Source: DASRJG01 sp964647625
GTDB lineage: Bacteria; Acidobacteriota; Polarisedimenticolia; Polarisedimenticolales; DASRJG01
DNA: 64,000 nt
NCBI GenBank assembly: GCA_964647625.1
Contig: CAZYHZ010000006.1
Location: 44,197 to 108,196 of the forward strand
Direction: 5' to 3'
Numbering within the stretch: the stretch's first letter is position 1; each line of letters opens with the position of its first letter. The position numbers were made by a program, and so were the translations under genes. Below, piece by piece: positions 16,444 to 25,846 of this stretch. A model generated the notes under the pieces. It made no database searches, had not been told where the DNA came from, and was given only the letters and a program-made list of their open reading frames with translations.

Positions 16444-17462
16444 TTGGGCCTCGTGTCCGCCGGGAGATGCTCGGACCCCTGCGGGCGCATCAACAGCCGG
16501 CGCACCGCCTCTCGGGGAGAGCCGTCCTCGTAGAGAATACGGTAAACCTCTTCCACGATCGGCATCTCGACACCCGATTTCAGCGCAAGCTCCCGTGCGC
16601 ACCGCGTCGTCTTCACACCCTCGGCGACATGGGCCATGCGCCCGACGACGTCCGCGAGCCGCTCGCCGCGCCCGAGCGCGATGCCGACCTGGCGGTTTCG
16701 CGACAGGCCGCCGGTGGCGGTCAGGACGAGATCGCCGAGGGCCGCGAGCCCCGAGAACGTCTCGGCGCTGGCGCCGCGCGCGACCCCGAGGCGCCGCATC
16801 TCCGCGAGGCCGCGGGTGATCAGAGCCGCGATCGTGTTGTGGCCGAACCCGAGCCCGTCGGCCAAGCCGGCCGCGATCGCGACGACGTTCTTGAGGGCGG
16901 CCGCGATCTGGACCCCGACGACGTCGGTGTTGGTGTAAAGGCGCAGCGACTCGCCGCCGAGTCGGTCCTGAAGCTCCCGTGCCAGCCCGCCGTCCGCTGC
17001 GGCGACGACCACCGCGGTCGGCACGCCGCGCGCAACCTCCTCGGCGAACGACGGTCCGGACATCACCGCAATCGGCGTTCCGACGGGCAGGCAGGCGGTG
17101 GCGACCTCGCTCGGCAGGAAGAGCGTGCCGTCTTCGATCCCCTTGGCCGCCACGACGACAGGAACCGGGCCGAGATCATCCTTCGCGCGCTCGTAGACCG
17201 CGCGGGCGAACGGCGTCGGGACCGCGAAGACGACGACCGCGGCATCGGAGATCGCGGCGGCCAGGTCATGCGTCGGCGTGACGGCGCCCGGGACCTCGAT
17301 CCCCGGCAGGAACACCGGATTGTCCCGGCGCGAGAGCATCCGCTCGACGAGATCCGGCTCGTTCATCCACAGCCGGACGGGAAGGCTCCTGCGCCCGAGA
17401 TTGACCGCAAGAGCGGTCCCCCACGCGCCTCCGCCGACGATCGCGATCGCCTTGCCGCTCAT
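16440..17462 (-). CDS. gpsA: NAD(P)-dependent glycerol-3-phosphate dehydrogenase
   Basis: 340 aa, the usual length. The Rossmann motif GGGAWGTAL (10-18), the conserved MSGPSFAEEVARG (134-146) and the catalytic lysine K191 in AALKNVVAIAAG are all present, as is the substrate-binding segment SRNRQVG. It reduces dihydroxyacetone phosphate to sn-glycerol-3-phosphate. The neighbouring plsY product acylates that compound, so the two consecutive genes cover the entry to phospholipid synthesis. ATG at 17462 overlaps the plsY stop by 4 nt. Confidence 0.97.
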   Translation of the reverse strand: MSGKAIAIVGGGAWGTALAVNLGRRSLPVRLWMNEPDLVERMLSRRDNPVFLPGIEVPGAVTPTHDLAAAISDAAVVVFAVPTPFARAVYERAKDDLGPVPVVVAAKGIEDGTLFLPSEVATACLPVGTPIAVMSGPSFAEEVARGVPTAVVVAAADGGLARELQDRLGGESLRLYTNTDVVGVQIAAALKNVVAIAAGLADGLGFGHNTIAALITRGLAEMRRLGVARGASAETFSGLAALGDLVLTATGGLSRNRQVGIALGRGERLADVVGRMAHVAEGVKTTRCARELALKSGVEMPIVEEVYRILYEDGSPREAVRRLLMRPQGSEHLPADTRPK

Positions 17463-18073
17463 CCGGACCCGTCCCCCCGCCGACGCGCGCCGCCCCCGAG
17501 CCGCGGCTCTTCGTCTCTTCGCATCCTTGCAAAGTTCTCTCTGTGGCGCCACGCGATGAGGACGGAAACTCCGAGCGCCACCGCGGCCGCGCGACGATCG
17601 GCACAAAGCAGCCACACGGCCGGCGGCAGCAGCGCGGACGCGGCCACCGAAGCGAGCGACACAAGGCGCGTCGCTGCGAGCACCGATGCAAACACGACAG
17701 TGCACGCTGCGGCGGCCGCCGGTGAAAGAACCGCGTACGCTCCGGCTGTCACCGCGACGCCCTTGCCGCCGCGTCCCGAAAGCCAAGGGGTGAACATCTG
17801 CCCCAGCGCCGCTCCGCCCGCCGCGGCGATTCCGGCTTCGGGACCGGCCAGCTTGACGGCCGACAGCACGGCGAGAGCGCCCTTGCCGGATTCGAGGATG
17901 AGCGCCAGGGCCGCGAAGCCCCAACCCGTGGAGCGTAAGACGTTCGTCGTGCCCGGATTCCCGCTTCCTTCCGTGCGGAGGTCCCGCCCGGTCCGCGCGC
18001 GATGGATCAGCCAGGCGAACGGCACGCTCCCGGCGGCGAACCCGATCGCGAAGCCGCCGATCCAGGGGCTCAT
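17459..18073 (-). CDS. plsY: Glycerol-3-phosphate acyltransferase PlsY
   Basis: 204 aa, with about five membrane spans. The family motifs GSGNPGTTNVLR (37-48, glycerol-phosphate binding) and SGRGGKGVA (99-107, acyl-phosphate binding) are intact. It transfers an acyl group from acyl-phosphate to glycerol-3-phosphate in the inner membrane. The C-terminus carries an extra basic stretch of about 20 residues (MRRDEEPRLGGGARRRG). Start ATG at 18073 overlaps thpR by 4 nt. PlsX is not in the window. Confidence 0.95.
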   Translation of the reverse strand: MSPWIGGFAIGFAAGSVPFAWLIHRARTGRDLRTEGSGNPGTTNVLRSTGWGFAALALILESGKGALAVLSAVKLAGPEAGIAAAGGAALGQMFTPWLSGRGGKGVAVTAGAYAVLSPAAAAACTVVFASVLAATRLVSLASVAASALLPPAVWLLCADRRAAAVALGVSVLIAWRHRENFARMRRDEEPRLGGGARRRGDGSG

Positions 18074-18633
18074 CGAGAGCTTTCCGCGGGCAGACGGAAC
18101 ACCGCGACCTCGTGATAACGCGAGCCTCCGGGCGAAGGCTCGCTGCTGAAGAGCACCATCCGGTCGGCCGCGAACGGACCGAGCTCCGGCATCTCGTGCA
18201 CGGGCCGTCGCGAAGGCCGGACATCGCGGCGTGAGCGGGCCAGCGTGATGTGCCCATTGAACGGCCGGTCCTCCGGAGGGAACCCGGTCCGTCGGGCGCA
18301 CTCCTCGACACGCGCGGCGAGCCGCTCGAGCGCTCGATCGGGCGAGCGGTCCTCGACCGGCGCCCACACGAGCCGCGGCCGGCCCGCGGGAAACACCCGG
18401 GGCGATCCGACGTGAAGCGCCAGCGCACCGCATTCGTCCGCCGCGGCCAGCAGCAGCGGACGAAGGGATTCAATCCGATCGGCGCTGGTCGGCCCGAGGA
18501 ATCGAAGCGTCAGATGGAGCCCGTCGTCTGCCGATGCGCGCCACGCGCGATCGCCTCCGATGAAGGCGTCCCGCGCCCGAGCCGCCACACGTCGCAATTC
18601 CTCGGGCAGCGGAAGCCCGATGAACGCCCTCAT
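18070..18633 (-). CDS. thpR: RNA 2',3'-cyclic phosphodiesterase (ThpR / LigT-like)
   Basis: 187 aa with the two 2H-phosphoesterase motifs, HLTLRF (about 39-44) and HITLAR (about 126-131), and the N-terminal MRAFIGLPLP typical of ThpR. These enzymes hydrolyse 2',3'-cyclic phosphate at RNA ends to a 2'-phosphate. It often sits next to cinA, as here, with a 4-nt overlap on each side. The physiological role is uncertain. Confidence 0.9.
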   Translation of the reverse strand: MRAFIGLPLPEELRRVAARARDAFIGGDRAWRASADDGLHLTLRFLGPTSADRIESLRPLLLAAADECGALALHVGSPRVFPAGRPRLVWAPVEDRSPDRALERLAARVEECARRTGFPPEDRPFNGHITLARSRRDVRPSRRPVHEMPELGPFAADRMVLFSSEPSPGGSRYHEVAVFRLPAESSR

Positions 18634-19862
18634 CGAGCGAGCAGCCGCCGGCGCAGGAGATCCAACGCGACATTGACGGCACGGCGGCGGATCAGCGCGC
18701 GGTCGCCCGGCCAGTCGAGCGCCGCGGCGCGTCCTTCGCCGGCGTCGGCCAGCGCGATGTGGACGGTGCCGACCGGCTTACCGGGCGTGGCCCCCGACGG
18801 CCCGGCGATCCCCGTGATCCCAAGACCGAATTCGGCGGAGCACGCCGCCCGGATCCCGGCCGCCATCGCCATCGCGACCGCCGCGCTGACGGCGCCGTGC
18901 CGGCGAAGCACGTCCTCCGGCACGCCGCACAGCTTGATCTTGAGATCGTCGGAGTAGGCAACGACGCCGCCCACGAACCACGAGGACGCGCCGGGCACGT
19001 CGGTGAACGCCGCTCCGAGCAGGCCGCCGGTGCACGATTCCGCGACGGCGACGTTCGCGCCGCGCTCGCCGAGAAGGCCTCCCGTCACGAAGGCCAGCGT
19101 GTCGTCGTCCGTTCCGTAGACGTCGATCCCCAGGCGCTCCTTCATGGCGTCGGCGACTTGCGACGCATGGGCCGCTGCGTCGGCGGGGTCGCCGCCTCTC
19201 GCGGTCACGAGCAGCTCGACCGTTCCCGCCGACGCGAGGATCGTCGTCGTGGTGAGCGGGGTCCCGTAGAGATCGCGAACCAGGTCGTCGACGTAGGATT
19301 CGGGCCGGCCGGCGATCCGGAGCGTGATCCGTGCAATCGCCGAACGCGCGCGCGCGTGGAGCTTGGGTGCGACCGCACCGTCGAACATCGCCATCATCTC
19401 GGCGGGAACGCCGGGGAGGACGGCGAGCAGGCGTCCTTCCCTTTCGAGCGACATTCCCGGCGCCGACCCGAGTGCGTTGGGAATCCAATTCGCCCCCGCG
19501 AGCCGGTCGGCTTGGAGCGCCTGCCGGTCCGAAGGTTTCCGCCCGCGCGAGAGGAACAGCGATTCGACGTGGCGGACCATCTCGGGATCGCGCGTGAGCG
19601 GCAAGCCGAGCGCGAGCGAAAGACCCTCGCGCGTCCGGTCGTCGTCGGTCGGCCCCAAGCCTCCCGTCGTGACGATGATGTCGGCGGACCGAAAGGCCGA
19701 TAGGACGGCCGAGGCGATCCTCGCCGCATCGTCGTCGACCGCGATGCGCCCGACCGTCTCGACCCCGCAATCGGCCAGGCGCGCGATCAGCCAATCGGAG
19801 TTGCTGTCGCGACGGCCCGGCGAGAGCAGCTCGCTGCCGACCGCGATGATGACGGCCTTCAT
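18630..19862 (-). CDS. cinA: CinA: nicotinamide-nucleotide amidase with N-terminal MoCF-like domain
   Basis: 410 aa. The N-terminal molybdopterin-binding-like domain (1-170) has GSELL and TTGGLGPTDDD; the C-terminal PncC domain (about 255-405) has VAESCTGGLLGA and GITGIAGPSG with the catalytic Ser and conserved Lys/Thr. The enzyme hydrolyses NMN to nicotinate mononucleotide in NAD recycling, and the N-terminal domain is linked to ADP-ribose pyrophosphatase activity. The usual GSELLxG reads GSELLSPG here. Overlaps its neighbours by 4 nt on both sides. Confidence 0.93.
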   Translation of the reverse strand: MKAVIIAVGSELLSPGRRDSNSDWLIARLADCGVETVGRIAVDDDAARIASAVLSAFRSADIIVTTGGLGPTDDDRTREGLSLALGLPLTRDPEMVRHVESLFLSRGRKPSDRQALQADRLAGANWIPNALGSAPGMSLEREGRLLAVLPGVPAEMMAMFDGAVAPKLHARARSAIARITLRIAGRPESYVDDLVRDLYGTPLTTTTILASAGTVELLVTARGGDPADAAAHASQVADAMKERLGIDVYGTDDDTLAFVTGGLLGERGANVAVAESCTGGLLGAAFTDVPGASSWFVGGVVAYSDDLKIKLCGVPEDVLRRHGAVSAAVAMAMAAGIRAACSAEFGLGITGIAGPSGATPGKPVGTVHIALADAGEGRAAALDWPGDRALIRRRAVNVALDLLRRRLLAR

Positions 19863-20548
19863 CGCGGGACCGAATCGGGGCGAGAATCTCCCGGGCGCTT
19901 GATGCGCGCCGACAGCGAGGCCGGGGTCACGATGCCGCCGCTGACGATCAGCTTCACGCCCTCCTCGATCGTCAGATCGACCTCGAGGATGTCACGCTCC
20001 GGGATCATGGCGAGCCATCCCGAGGTCGGATTCGGGGTCGTCGGGAAGAACACGGGAACCGACGAGACGGTCCCCCCTCCAAACGGCATCTCCGCGCGAA
20101 CGCCGCTGGTGACGAACCCCACGGTCCAGACGCCCAACCGCGGATACTCGACGAGAACCACCCTGTTGAACGACCCCGAGCCGCCCGATCCGAAGGCGTC
20201 GAGGATCTGACGGGAGCCGCCGTAGATCGACTTGACGAGGGGGATCTTCAGGATCCCGGCCTCGGCCCACATGAGAACCCGCTGGCCCGTGATGTTCGCC
20301 GCGAACAGGCCGATGACGTAGATCGTCACGACCATCAGCACGAGCCCGATGACAGGAACCAGGTAGGTCGCGTGCCAGTCCTCGATCCAGGTGACGCCCA
20401 TCGCCGACAGGCCGTGCAGCACGAGCGGCGTCACGTTCCGGCTGACGACGACGAAGAAGATGCGCAGCAGCCAGAGCGTGATGATCGTGGGGAGCACGAT
20501 CAGAAGGCCTCGGACGACGTGCGTCCTGACGTGGTGGAACACCGGCAT
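19859..20548 (-). CDS. DUF502 family membrane protein
   Basis: 229 aa with two N-terminal transmembrane helices (about 11-34 and 62-84) and the family motifs GLLIVLPTIITLW, LVKSIYGGSRQILDAF and VFFPTTPNPTSGWL. The function is unknown. It is the first gene of the coupled operon leading into cinA-thpR-plsY-gpsA-cpsB. GAGGAGAGGATAAGCG precedes the ATG, a strong ribosome binding site. Its start is only 16 nt from the divergent subtilase start, so control regions of both genes must overlap coding sequence. Confidence 0.88.
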   Translation of the reverse strand: MPVFHHVRTHVVRGLLIVLPTIITLWLLRIFFVVVSRNVTPLVLHGLSAMGVTWIEDWHATYLVPVIGLVLMVVTIYVIGLFAANITGQRVLMWAEAGILKIPLVKSIYGGSRQILDAFGSGGSGSFNRVVLVEYPRLGVWTVGFVTSGVRAEMPFGGGTVSSVPVFFPTTPNPTSGWLAMIPERDILEVDLTIEEGVKLIVSGGIVTPASLSARIKRPGDSRPDSVPR

Positions 20549-20564
20549 CGCTTATCCTCTCCTC

Positions 20565-22034
20565 ATGGGCGCCGCCCGGGAGATTACCGCAGCCGCCGCC
20601 CTCGCCGCGATAATCGGCGGCTTCGCCTGCGCCCACCGCGCGGCGAGTCCCGACCCCGCACCGGCCGGCGGCTCGCCTCCCGTCCGGCGTGCCGAAAAAC
20701 ATGGGGAGTTCGAGGCCGGCTTTCGTCTTACGCTCGAGGCGGCCGAGCCCACACGCCGGTTCGTCGCGTTGATCGATCTGACCGAGCAGCTCGACCTGCG
20801 CGCGTTCGCGCGGGCGCACGCCTTTCGAACCAAGGCCGCGCGGCGCGAGGCCGTCATCGGCGCACTTGCGGCCGTCGCGGAGCGGCAGCAATCGCACCTG
20901 ACCGAGGTGATCGACAAGCTACGGAGCAACGGTTCGCTCGGGTGGGTGCGGCCGGTTGCGATCGTCAACCGGCTGGTCGTCGAGGGAAACGCGGCGGCGA
21001 TGCTCGCGTTCGCCAAGTTCCCCGACGTCGCCATCGTCAGGCCCGACTGGACCTCGGAGCCGGCCGCGGGCCGTCAGGCCGGGCGCCCCGATTCCGGCAA
21101 GAGCGACCCTGAGCCGGCGCGGAGCTGGGCGATCGACGCCATGAAGGTCGAATCGCTCTGGCGGCAAGGGATCGACGGCCGCGGGGTGGTGGTGGCCAGC
21201 ATCGACACAGGAGCGTTCGAGGCTCACGAGCAGCTCAAGGACCGGCGCCTCGCGGGCGAGCGCGGGTGGTTCGATCCGGTGGAGCATTCCAGCATCGCCA
21301 CCGACCGGCACGGCCACGGGACGGCCGTGCTCTCGCAGGCGGTCGGCGGCAACCCGGATGGACGGGTGGTCGGGGTCGCTCCCGGCGCGCAATGGGCGGC
21401 GGCCCTCGGCAACTGGAAGAATTTCTATTCGCGATCGCGCATGACGCTCGCCGCCGATTGGGCGCTGCGCGTGGCGCGGCCCGACGTTCTGATCAATGCC
21501 TGGTCGCACGACGAGGGAGAATGCACGGCCTTCGACGTCCCGTTCATCGATGCGTGGAAGGCGTCGGGGATCTTCGTCGTCTTCCCCGCCGGAAACGGCG
21601 GCCCGGCAAGGTTGAGCGGCGACTGCCCGGCTCAGCTCGGCGGCACCTTCCCGGGCGGAGCCGACGTCCTCTCGGTGGGCGCGCTCACGTCGGCGGGCGT
21701 ACCCGATGGGTCGTCGAGCCGCGGGCCCAGCCGCTGCGGCGGCCGCCGCTTCCCCACGCTCGCAGCACCGGGAGCGGAGCTGCCGGTCGCCGCGATCGGA
21801 AGGCCCGACGCGTACGCGCGAAGCGGCGGGACGTCGCTCTCCGCGGGACTCTTGGGCGGCGGCGCCGCGCTGCTTCTCCAGGCGGCGCCCGAAACCGACC
21901 CGGAGACGCTCGAGCGCGTCCTCGTCGAAAGCTGCCGCGATGTCGCGCCCCCAGGACGCGACGACGGCAGCGGCGCAGGTGCGGTGGATCTCGAGGCGGC
22001 GCTCGCCCTGCTTCGCCGGCGCGCGCGCCGGTAA
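20565..22034 (+). CDS. Secreted subtilisin-like serine protease (S8)
   Basis: 489 aa. A hydrophobic N-terminal segment (6-22) is followed by a region of about 130 residues that looks like a pro-domain. The catalytic triad is D214 (SIDTG), H249 (DRHGHGT) and S424 (GGTSLSAG), and the oxyanion asparagine is N344 (PAGNGG). The protein is probably exported and autoprocessed; a Cys at 22 (GFAC) is a weak lipobox. No Shine-Dalgarno precedes ATG 20565; the nearby TATCCT could be a -10 for a leaderless transcript. It converges on the transglycosylase gene with only 3 nt between stops. Confidence 0.9.
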   Translation: MGAAREITAAAALAAIIGGFACAHRAASPDPAPAGGSPPVRRAEKHGEFEAGFRLTLEAAEPTRRFVALIDLTEQLDLRAFARAHAFRTKAARREAVIGALAAVAERQQSHLTEVIDKLRSNGSLGWVRPVAIVNRLVVEGNAAAMLAFAKFPDVAIVRPDWTSEPAAGRQAGRPDSGKSDPEPARSWAIDAMKVESLWRQGIDGRGVVVASIDTGAFEAHEQLKDRRLAGERGWFDPVEHSSIATDRHGHGTAVLSQAVGGNPDGRVVGVAPGAQWAAALGNWKNFYSRSRMTLAADWALRVARPDVLINAWSHDEGECTAFDVPFIDAWKASGIFVVFPAGNGGPARLSGDCPAQLGGTFPGGADVLSVGALTSAGVPDGSSSRGPSRCGGRRFPTLAAPGAELPVAAIGRPDAYARSGGTSLSAGLLGGGAALLLQAAPETDPETLERVLVESCRDVAPPGRDDGSGAGAVDLEAALALLRRRARR

Positions 22035-22037
22035 AAC

Positions 22038-22688
22038 CTAGTTGAAGAGGGTGACGGATCCGTCGGGCTCGACGCGCATTTGGATCTTCGCGGTCGCCGT
22101 CGAAACCAGCTTCCCGTGCGGGCGCTGGGGCGTCCGCCCCATCTTCGCCTGCACTTTCTGGACGTAATCCTGCGTTTCCGCATACGCGGGCACGCCGCCG
22201 TACCGCTCGACCGCTCCCGACCCCGCGTTGTAGGCGGCGAGCGCCAGGGTGATGTCGCCCTCGTATTGATCGAGGAGCCCGCGGAGGTGCTTCGCTCCGG
22301 CGTTCAGGTTCTGGTAGGGATCGCGAATGTTCGAGACCCCGTACTGTTTCGCGGTCGAAGGCATGAGCTGCATCAAGCCCTGGGCGCCCTTCGACGATTT
22401 CGCGTTGGGGTTGAAGCCGGACTCGACGAGAGCGACCGCTTTGACGAGCGTGGGATCCACGCCGTTCTCGCGGGCGACCATCTCGATGTAGGGATCGTAG
22501 GGAGTCGACGGAAGCGTCGTGGCGTGCGTCGCCGGGCCTCCGCGCAGCCGCGGCACCGGCTTGACGTCCGGCCGCGAGGGCGTGTTCGTGAACACGACCT
22601 GGCCGTCCTTCTCGTAATAGAAGAGCTCGTCCGCGCGGGCGAGGCCGGCGAGCGCCAGCAGTGCCGCCGCCGCGACGAGCCGTCTCAC
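22038..22688 (-). CDS. Lytic transglycosylase (SLT domain) with N-terminal DUF4124-like segment
   Basis: 216 aa from a GTG at 22688. A signal peptide (1-19, LALAGLARA) precedes a DUF4124-like segment (ELFYYEKDGQVVFTN) and an SLT domain (about 65-185). The catalytic glutamate is E89 (VALVESGFNPNAKS), followed by GAQGLMQLMPSTA and AYNAGSGAV. It cleaves peptidoglycan glycan strands in the periplasm with 1,6-anhydro product formation. The GTG overlaps the alaS stop by 4 nt. Small transglycosylases of this type often serve envelope-spanning machines, but pilT in the same operon is the only such hint. Confidence 0.92.
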   Translation of the reverse strand: MRRLVAAAALLALAGLARADELFYYEKDGQVVFTNTPSRPDVKPVPRLRGGPATHATTLPSTPYDPYIEMVARENGVDPTLVKAVALVESGFNPNAKSSKGAQGLMQLMPSTAKQYGVSNIRDPYQNLNAGAKHLRGLLDQYEGDITLALAAYNAGSGAVERYGGVPAYAETQDYVQKVQAKMGRTPQRPHGKLVSTATAKIQMRVEPDGSVTLFN

Positions 22689-25351
22689 GAGGCGACTCCG
22701 GCGCGCTTCGCGATCGCATCCCGGCCGGCCTGCAGCGCCTCGTCCAGACGCGACGGGTTCTTTCCGCCGGCCTCCGCGATGTCGCTCCGGCCGCCGCCCC
22801 CGCCGCCGATGATCGCCGCCAGCTCCTTGACGACGTCCCCCGCGCCGATCTTGCCTTTCAGGTCGTCGGTGACCGCGACGAGGATCGACGCCTTCTCGCC
22901 CTCCGCGCGTCCGAGGATGACGACGCCCGAGCCGAGCGAGCGGCGGAGATTGTCCGCGATCACGCGCACGTCGGGCGCCGCGAGGCCGTCCACGCGGGCG
23001 GCCAGCAGCTTGACGCCGGCGACGATCTCGGGAGTCTCCGCGAGCCGCGACAGGTCGGCAGCGACGCTTCGCATGCGGGCGGCTTCGAGCTCTCGCTCGC
23101 GCGCGCGCAGAGCGTCCATCCGCCGGGTCAGCTCGGCGGCGATCTCGCCGCGTGGGACCGAGAGCATCTCTTCCATGCCCTTGAGAATCTGGTGATCCTC
23201 CCGCGATTTGGCCAGTGAGCCTTCTCCGCTCACAGCCTCTACACGCCGCGTGCCGGAGGCCACCCCCCGCTCGTGCGTCACGAGAAAAAGCCCGATTTCC
23301 CCCGTGCTTCCGCAGTGGGTGCCCCCGCAGAGCTCTTTCGAAAACGAACCGATCGTTACGACCCTGACGGTCTCGCCGTATTTCTCGCCGAACAGCGCCA
23401 TGGCGCCGGATTTGAGCGCCGCGTCGATCGGCATCTGCTCGGTGACGATCGGCGTGTTCTCCAGGATCCGCCGGTTGACGAGCGACTCGATGTCGGCGAG
23501 CGCGCGGTCGGTGACGCCTGCGAAATGGCTGAAGTCGAAGCGGAGGCGGTCGGGAGCGACCAGCGACCCCGCCTGCTTCACGTGGGTGCCGATGACCTCG
23601 CGCAGCGCAGCGTGCACGAGGTGAGTCGCGGTGTGGTTCCTCTTGATCGACGCCCGGCGCGCCTCGTCGACCTCGGCCGCGACGTAGTCGCCGACGCCGA
23701 GCCGTCCCGCTTCGACGACGATGCGCGAGGCGATGAGGCCCGTCGCCGGCCGGTGCGTGTCGACGACCCGCGCGCGCGAGGCCGGCGAGACGATCCAGCC
23801 CGTGTCTCCGACCTGGCCTCCGGCCTCGCCGTAGAACGGCGTCGCCTCGAGCAGAACCTCGCCTTTCTGCCCTTCGCTCAGCGCGTCGACCGGCGCTCCC
23901 GCCTCGGAGACCAGCGCGACGACCTTGACGCCTTCGAGCGTCGCGAGCCGGAATCCTTCGAACGTCGTCCGGTAGTGGGAGGCGAGATCGCGCCACGAAC
24001 CGGTCACATCCTCTTTCTTGCCGCCCTTCCACGAGGCTTGCGCCCGCGCGCGCTGCCGGCCGAGCTCTTCCTCGAAGCCCGCGGTGTCGAGCGCGATCCC
24101 CTTCTCCTCAGCGACGTCTTCCGCCAGATCGAGGGGAAGGCCGAACGTGTCGTAGAGCCGGAACAGCTCGGCGCCGGGGAGCGTCTTCGCTCCTTGCGGA
24201 AGCTTCCCGATCGCCTCGTCGAGAAGCTGTAGGCCCGCCGCGATGGTTTCACCGAAGCGCTCTTCCTCCCGGCGCGCGACCTCGAGGATCGCGGCCTCGG
24301 CGCCGACGATCTCGGGATAAACCTCGCCCAGCGTCTCGATGACGACCGGCGCGATCCCGTCCAGGAAGAACGACAGCCCGAGCTTGCGCCCGTGCCGGAT
24401 CGATCGCCGCAGCACGCGGCGCAGGACGTACCCGCGCTTGTCGTTGGCGGGAACGACGCCGTCGGCGACGAGGAAGCACAGCGCGCGGACGTGATCGGCG
24501 ATCACGCGCATCGAGACGTCGGCCTCGGGATCGCGCCCGTAGGTCGTCTTCGCCTTCCGGGCGATCGCGTCGAGGATCGGGACGAACAGGTCGGTGTCGT
24601 AGTTGCTTCGCTTGCCGCCGAGCACCGACGTGATCCGCTCGAGGCCCATTCCGGTGTCGATCGACGGCGCCGGCAAGGGCTCGAGCTCTCCGCCGGCTTT
24701 CTGGTCGAACTGCATGAAGACGAGGTTCCAGACCTCGATGTATCGCTTCGAGTCCGTCTCGGGATTCGACACGCCCGGAACGGAGGTCAGGTCCGCGCCG
24801 AGGTCGTAGTGGATCTCGCTGCACGGCCCGCACGGGCCGGTATCCCCCATGCGCCAGAAGTTGTCTTTCTCGCCGAGCTTGAGGATGCGCGAGGGAGGGA
24901 CGCCGACGTGATCGCGCCAGAGCGCCAGCGCCTCGTCGTCGCCCGGAACGGCAGCCGTCCCCTCGAAGACCGTGATCCACAGCCGGTCTTCCGGGATGCC
25001 GTAGACCTTCGTCAGCAGCTCCCACGACCAGGAGATCGCGTCCTTCTTGAAATAGTCCCCGAACGAGAAGTTGCCGAGCATCTCGAAGAACGTGTGGTGC
25101 CGGGGCGTTCGTCCGACTTGCTCGAGGTCGTTGTGCTTTCCCGACACCCGCAGGCATTTCTGGGACGAAGCGGCACGGACGTACTCCCGCTTGTCGGCGC
25201 CGGTGAAGACGTCCTTGAACTGGTTCATGCCGGCGTTGGCGAACAGCAGCGTCGGATCGGCGGGCAGGACGAGCGGCGAACTCGGAACGACGCGGTGCCC
25301 GCGCGCGGCGAAGAACTGCAAGAAAGCACGCCGGATTTCGAGCGAGGTCAA
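22685..25351 (-). CDS. alaS: Alanyl-tRNA synthetase
   Basis: 888 aa, a normal full-length AlaS. The class II catalytic core includes the HHTFFEMLGNFSFGDYFK motif 1/2 region. The editing domain has the zinc ligands HTATHLVHAAL (HxxxH) and CGGTHC, and a C-terminal DHHA1/C-Ala domain is present with GGGGGGR. It charges tRNA-Ala and clears Ser/Gly mischarging. It overlaps recX by 4 nt upstream and the transglycosylase by 4 nt downstream. Alanine-tRNA also feeds the RqcH tailing pathway encoded at 1.8 kb, though the loci are not linked. Confidence 0.98.
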   Translation of the reverse strand: MTSLEIRRAFLQFFAARGHRVVPSSPLVLPADPTLLFANAGMNQFKDVFTGADKREYVRAASSQKCLRVSGKHNDLEQVGRTPRHHTFFEMLGNFSFGDYFKKDAISWSWELLTKVYGIPEDRLWITVFEGTAAVPGDDEALALWRDHVGVPPSRILKLGEKDNFWRMGDTGPCGPCSEIHYDLGADLTSVPGVSNPETDSKRYIEVWNLVFMQFDQKAGGELEPLPAPSIDTGMGLERITSVLGGKRSNYDTDLFVPILDAIARKAKTTYGRDPEADVSMRVIADHVRALCFLVADGVVPANDKRGYVLRRVLRRSIRHGRKLGLSFFLDGIAPVVIETLGEVYPEIVGAEAAILEVARREEERFGETIAAGLQLLDEAIGKLPQGAKTLPGAELFRLYDTFGLPLDLAEDVAEEKGIALDTAGFEEELGRQRARAQASWKGGKKEDVTGSWRDLASHYRTTFEGFRLATLEGVKVVALVSEAGAPVDALSEGQKGEVLLEATPFYGEAGGQVGDTGWIVSPASRARVVDTHRPATGLIASRIVVEAGRLGVGDYVAAEVDEARRASIKRNHTATHLVHAALREVIGTHVKQAGSLVAPDRLRFDFSHFAGVTDRALADIESLVNRRILENTPIVTEQMPIDAALKSGAMALFGEKYGETVRVVTIGSFSKELCGGTHCGSTGEIGLFLVTHERGVASGTRRVEAVSGEGSLAKSREDHQILKGMEEMLSVPRGEIAAELTRRMDALRARERELEAARMRSVAADLSRLAETPEIVAGVKLLAARVDGLAAPDVRVIADNLRRSLGSGVVILGRAEGEKASILVAVTDDLKGKIGAGDVVKELAAIIGGGGGGRSDIAEAGGKNPSRLDEALQAGRDAIAKRAGVAS

Positions 25352-25821
25352 AGATCGTCCCCTTCAAAGCCGTGGCGGCGGAGCGCCGTTGCGACGGCCC
25401 CCGGCTCGAAACCCTCGGAAAGCAGCGCATTGTACACGCGCGCCCATCGCGCTTTGTCCTTCGGAGGCCCCGCCGCCGAGAGCCGCCGCCCGATCGCTCG
25501 ATCGAGCAGCGCCGCCGGATCGACGGCGCCTTCGAAGACGGCGGCCGACCACGCTTCGACGGCGACGGATTCTTCGACGCCCCGGGCGCGCAGCGTGTCG
25601 ATCGCGCGCTCCCGGCCGCGGCCGCGCGCGGCGGCGTGCGTCTCGATCCAGTGGCGCGCGAACGCCGCGTCGTCGATCGCCGAAGTCGCGACCAACCGGT
25701 CGACCGCCGATTCGACGTCGCGCTCGTCGTGGCCGCGCGCGCGCAGGCGCGAGGCGACCTCGTGGCGCGTCAGCGCCCGCCGGCCGAGCATCGTCACTCC
25801 ATCGTCGTAGGCGCCGGGCAC
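25348..25821 (-). CDS. recX: Regulatory protein RecX
   Basis: 157 aa from a GTG at 25821. It is made of tandem three-helix units as in RecX (VTMLGRRALTRHEVASRLRARG; IDDAAFARHWIETHAAARGRG; KARWARVYNALLSEGFE). RecX binds RecA filaments and limits their extension. The GTG is chosen because it starts at the family N-terminal helix and lies just outside pilT, with a 25-nt gap. recA is not in the window; the recX-alaS order is seen in many bacteria. No convincing Shine-Dalgarno is visible. Confidence 0.85.
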   Translation of the reverse strand: MPGAYDDGVTMLGRRALTRHEVASRLRARGHDERDVESAVDRLVATSAIDDAAFARHWIETHAAARGRGRERAIDTLRARGVEESVAVEAWSAAVFEGAVDPAALLDRAIGRRLSAAGPPKDKARWARVYNALLSEGFEPGAVATALRRHGFEGDDL

Positions 25822-25846
25822 GCGCCGATGATAGCCCGGCGGAAGG

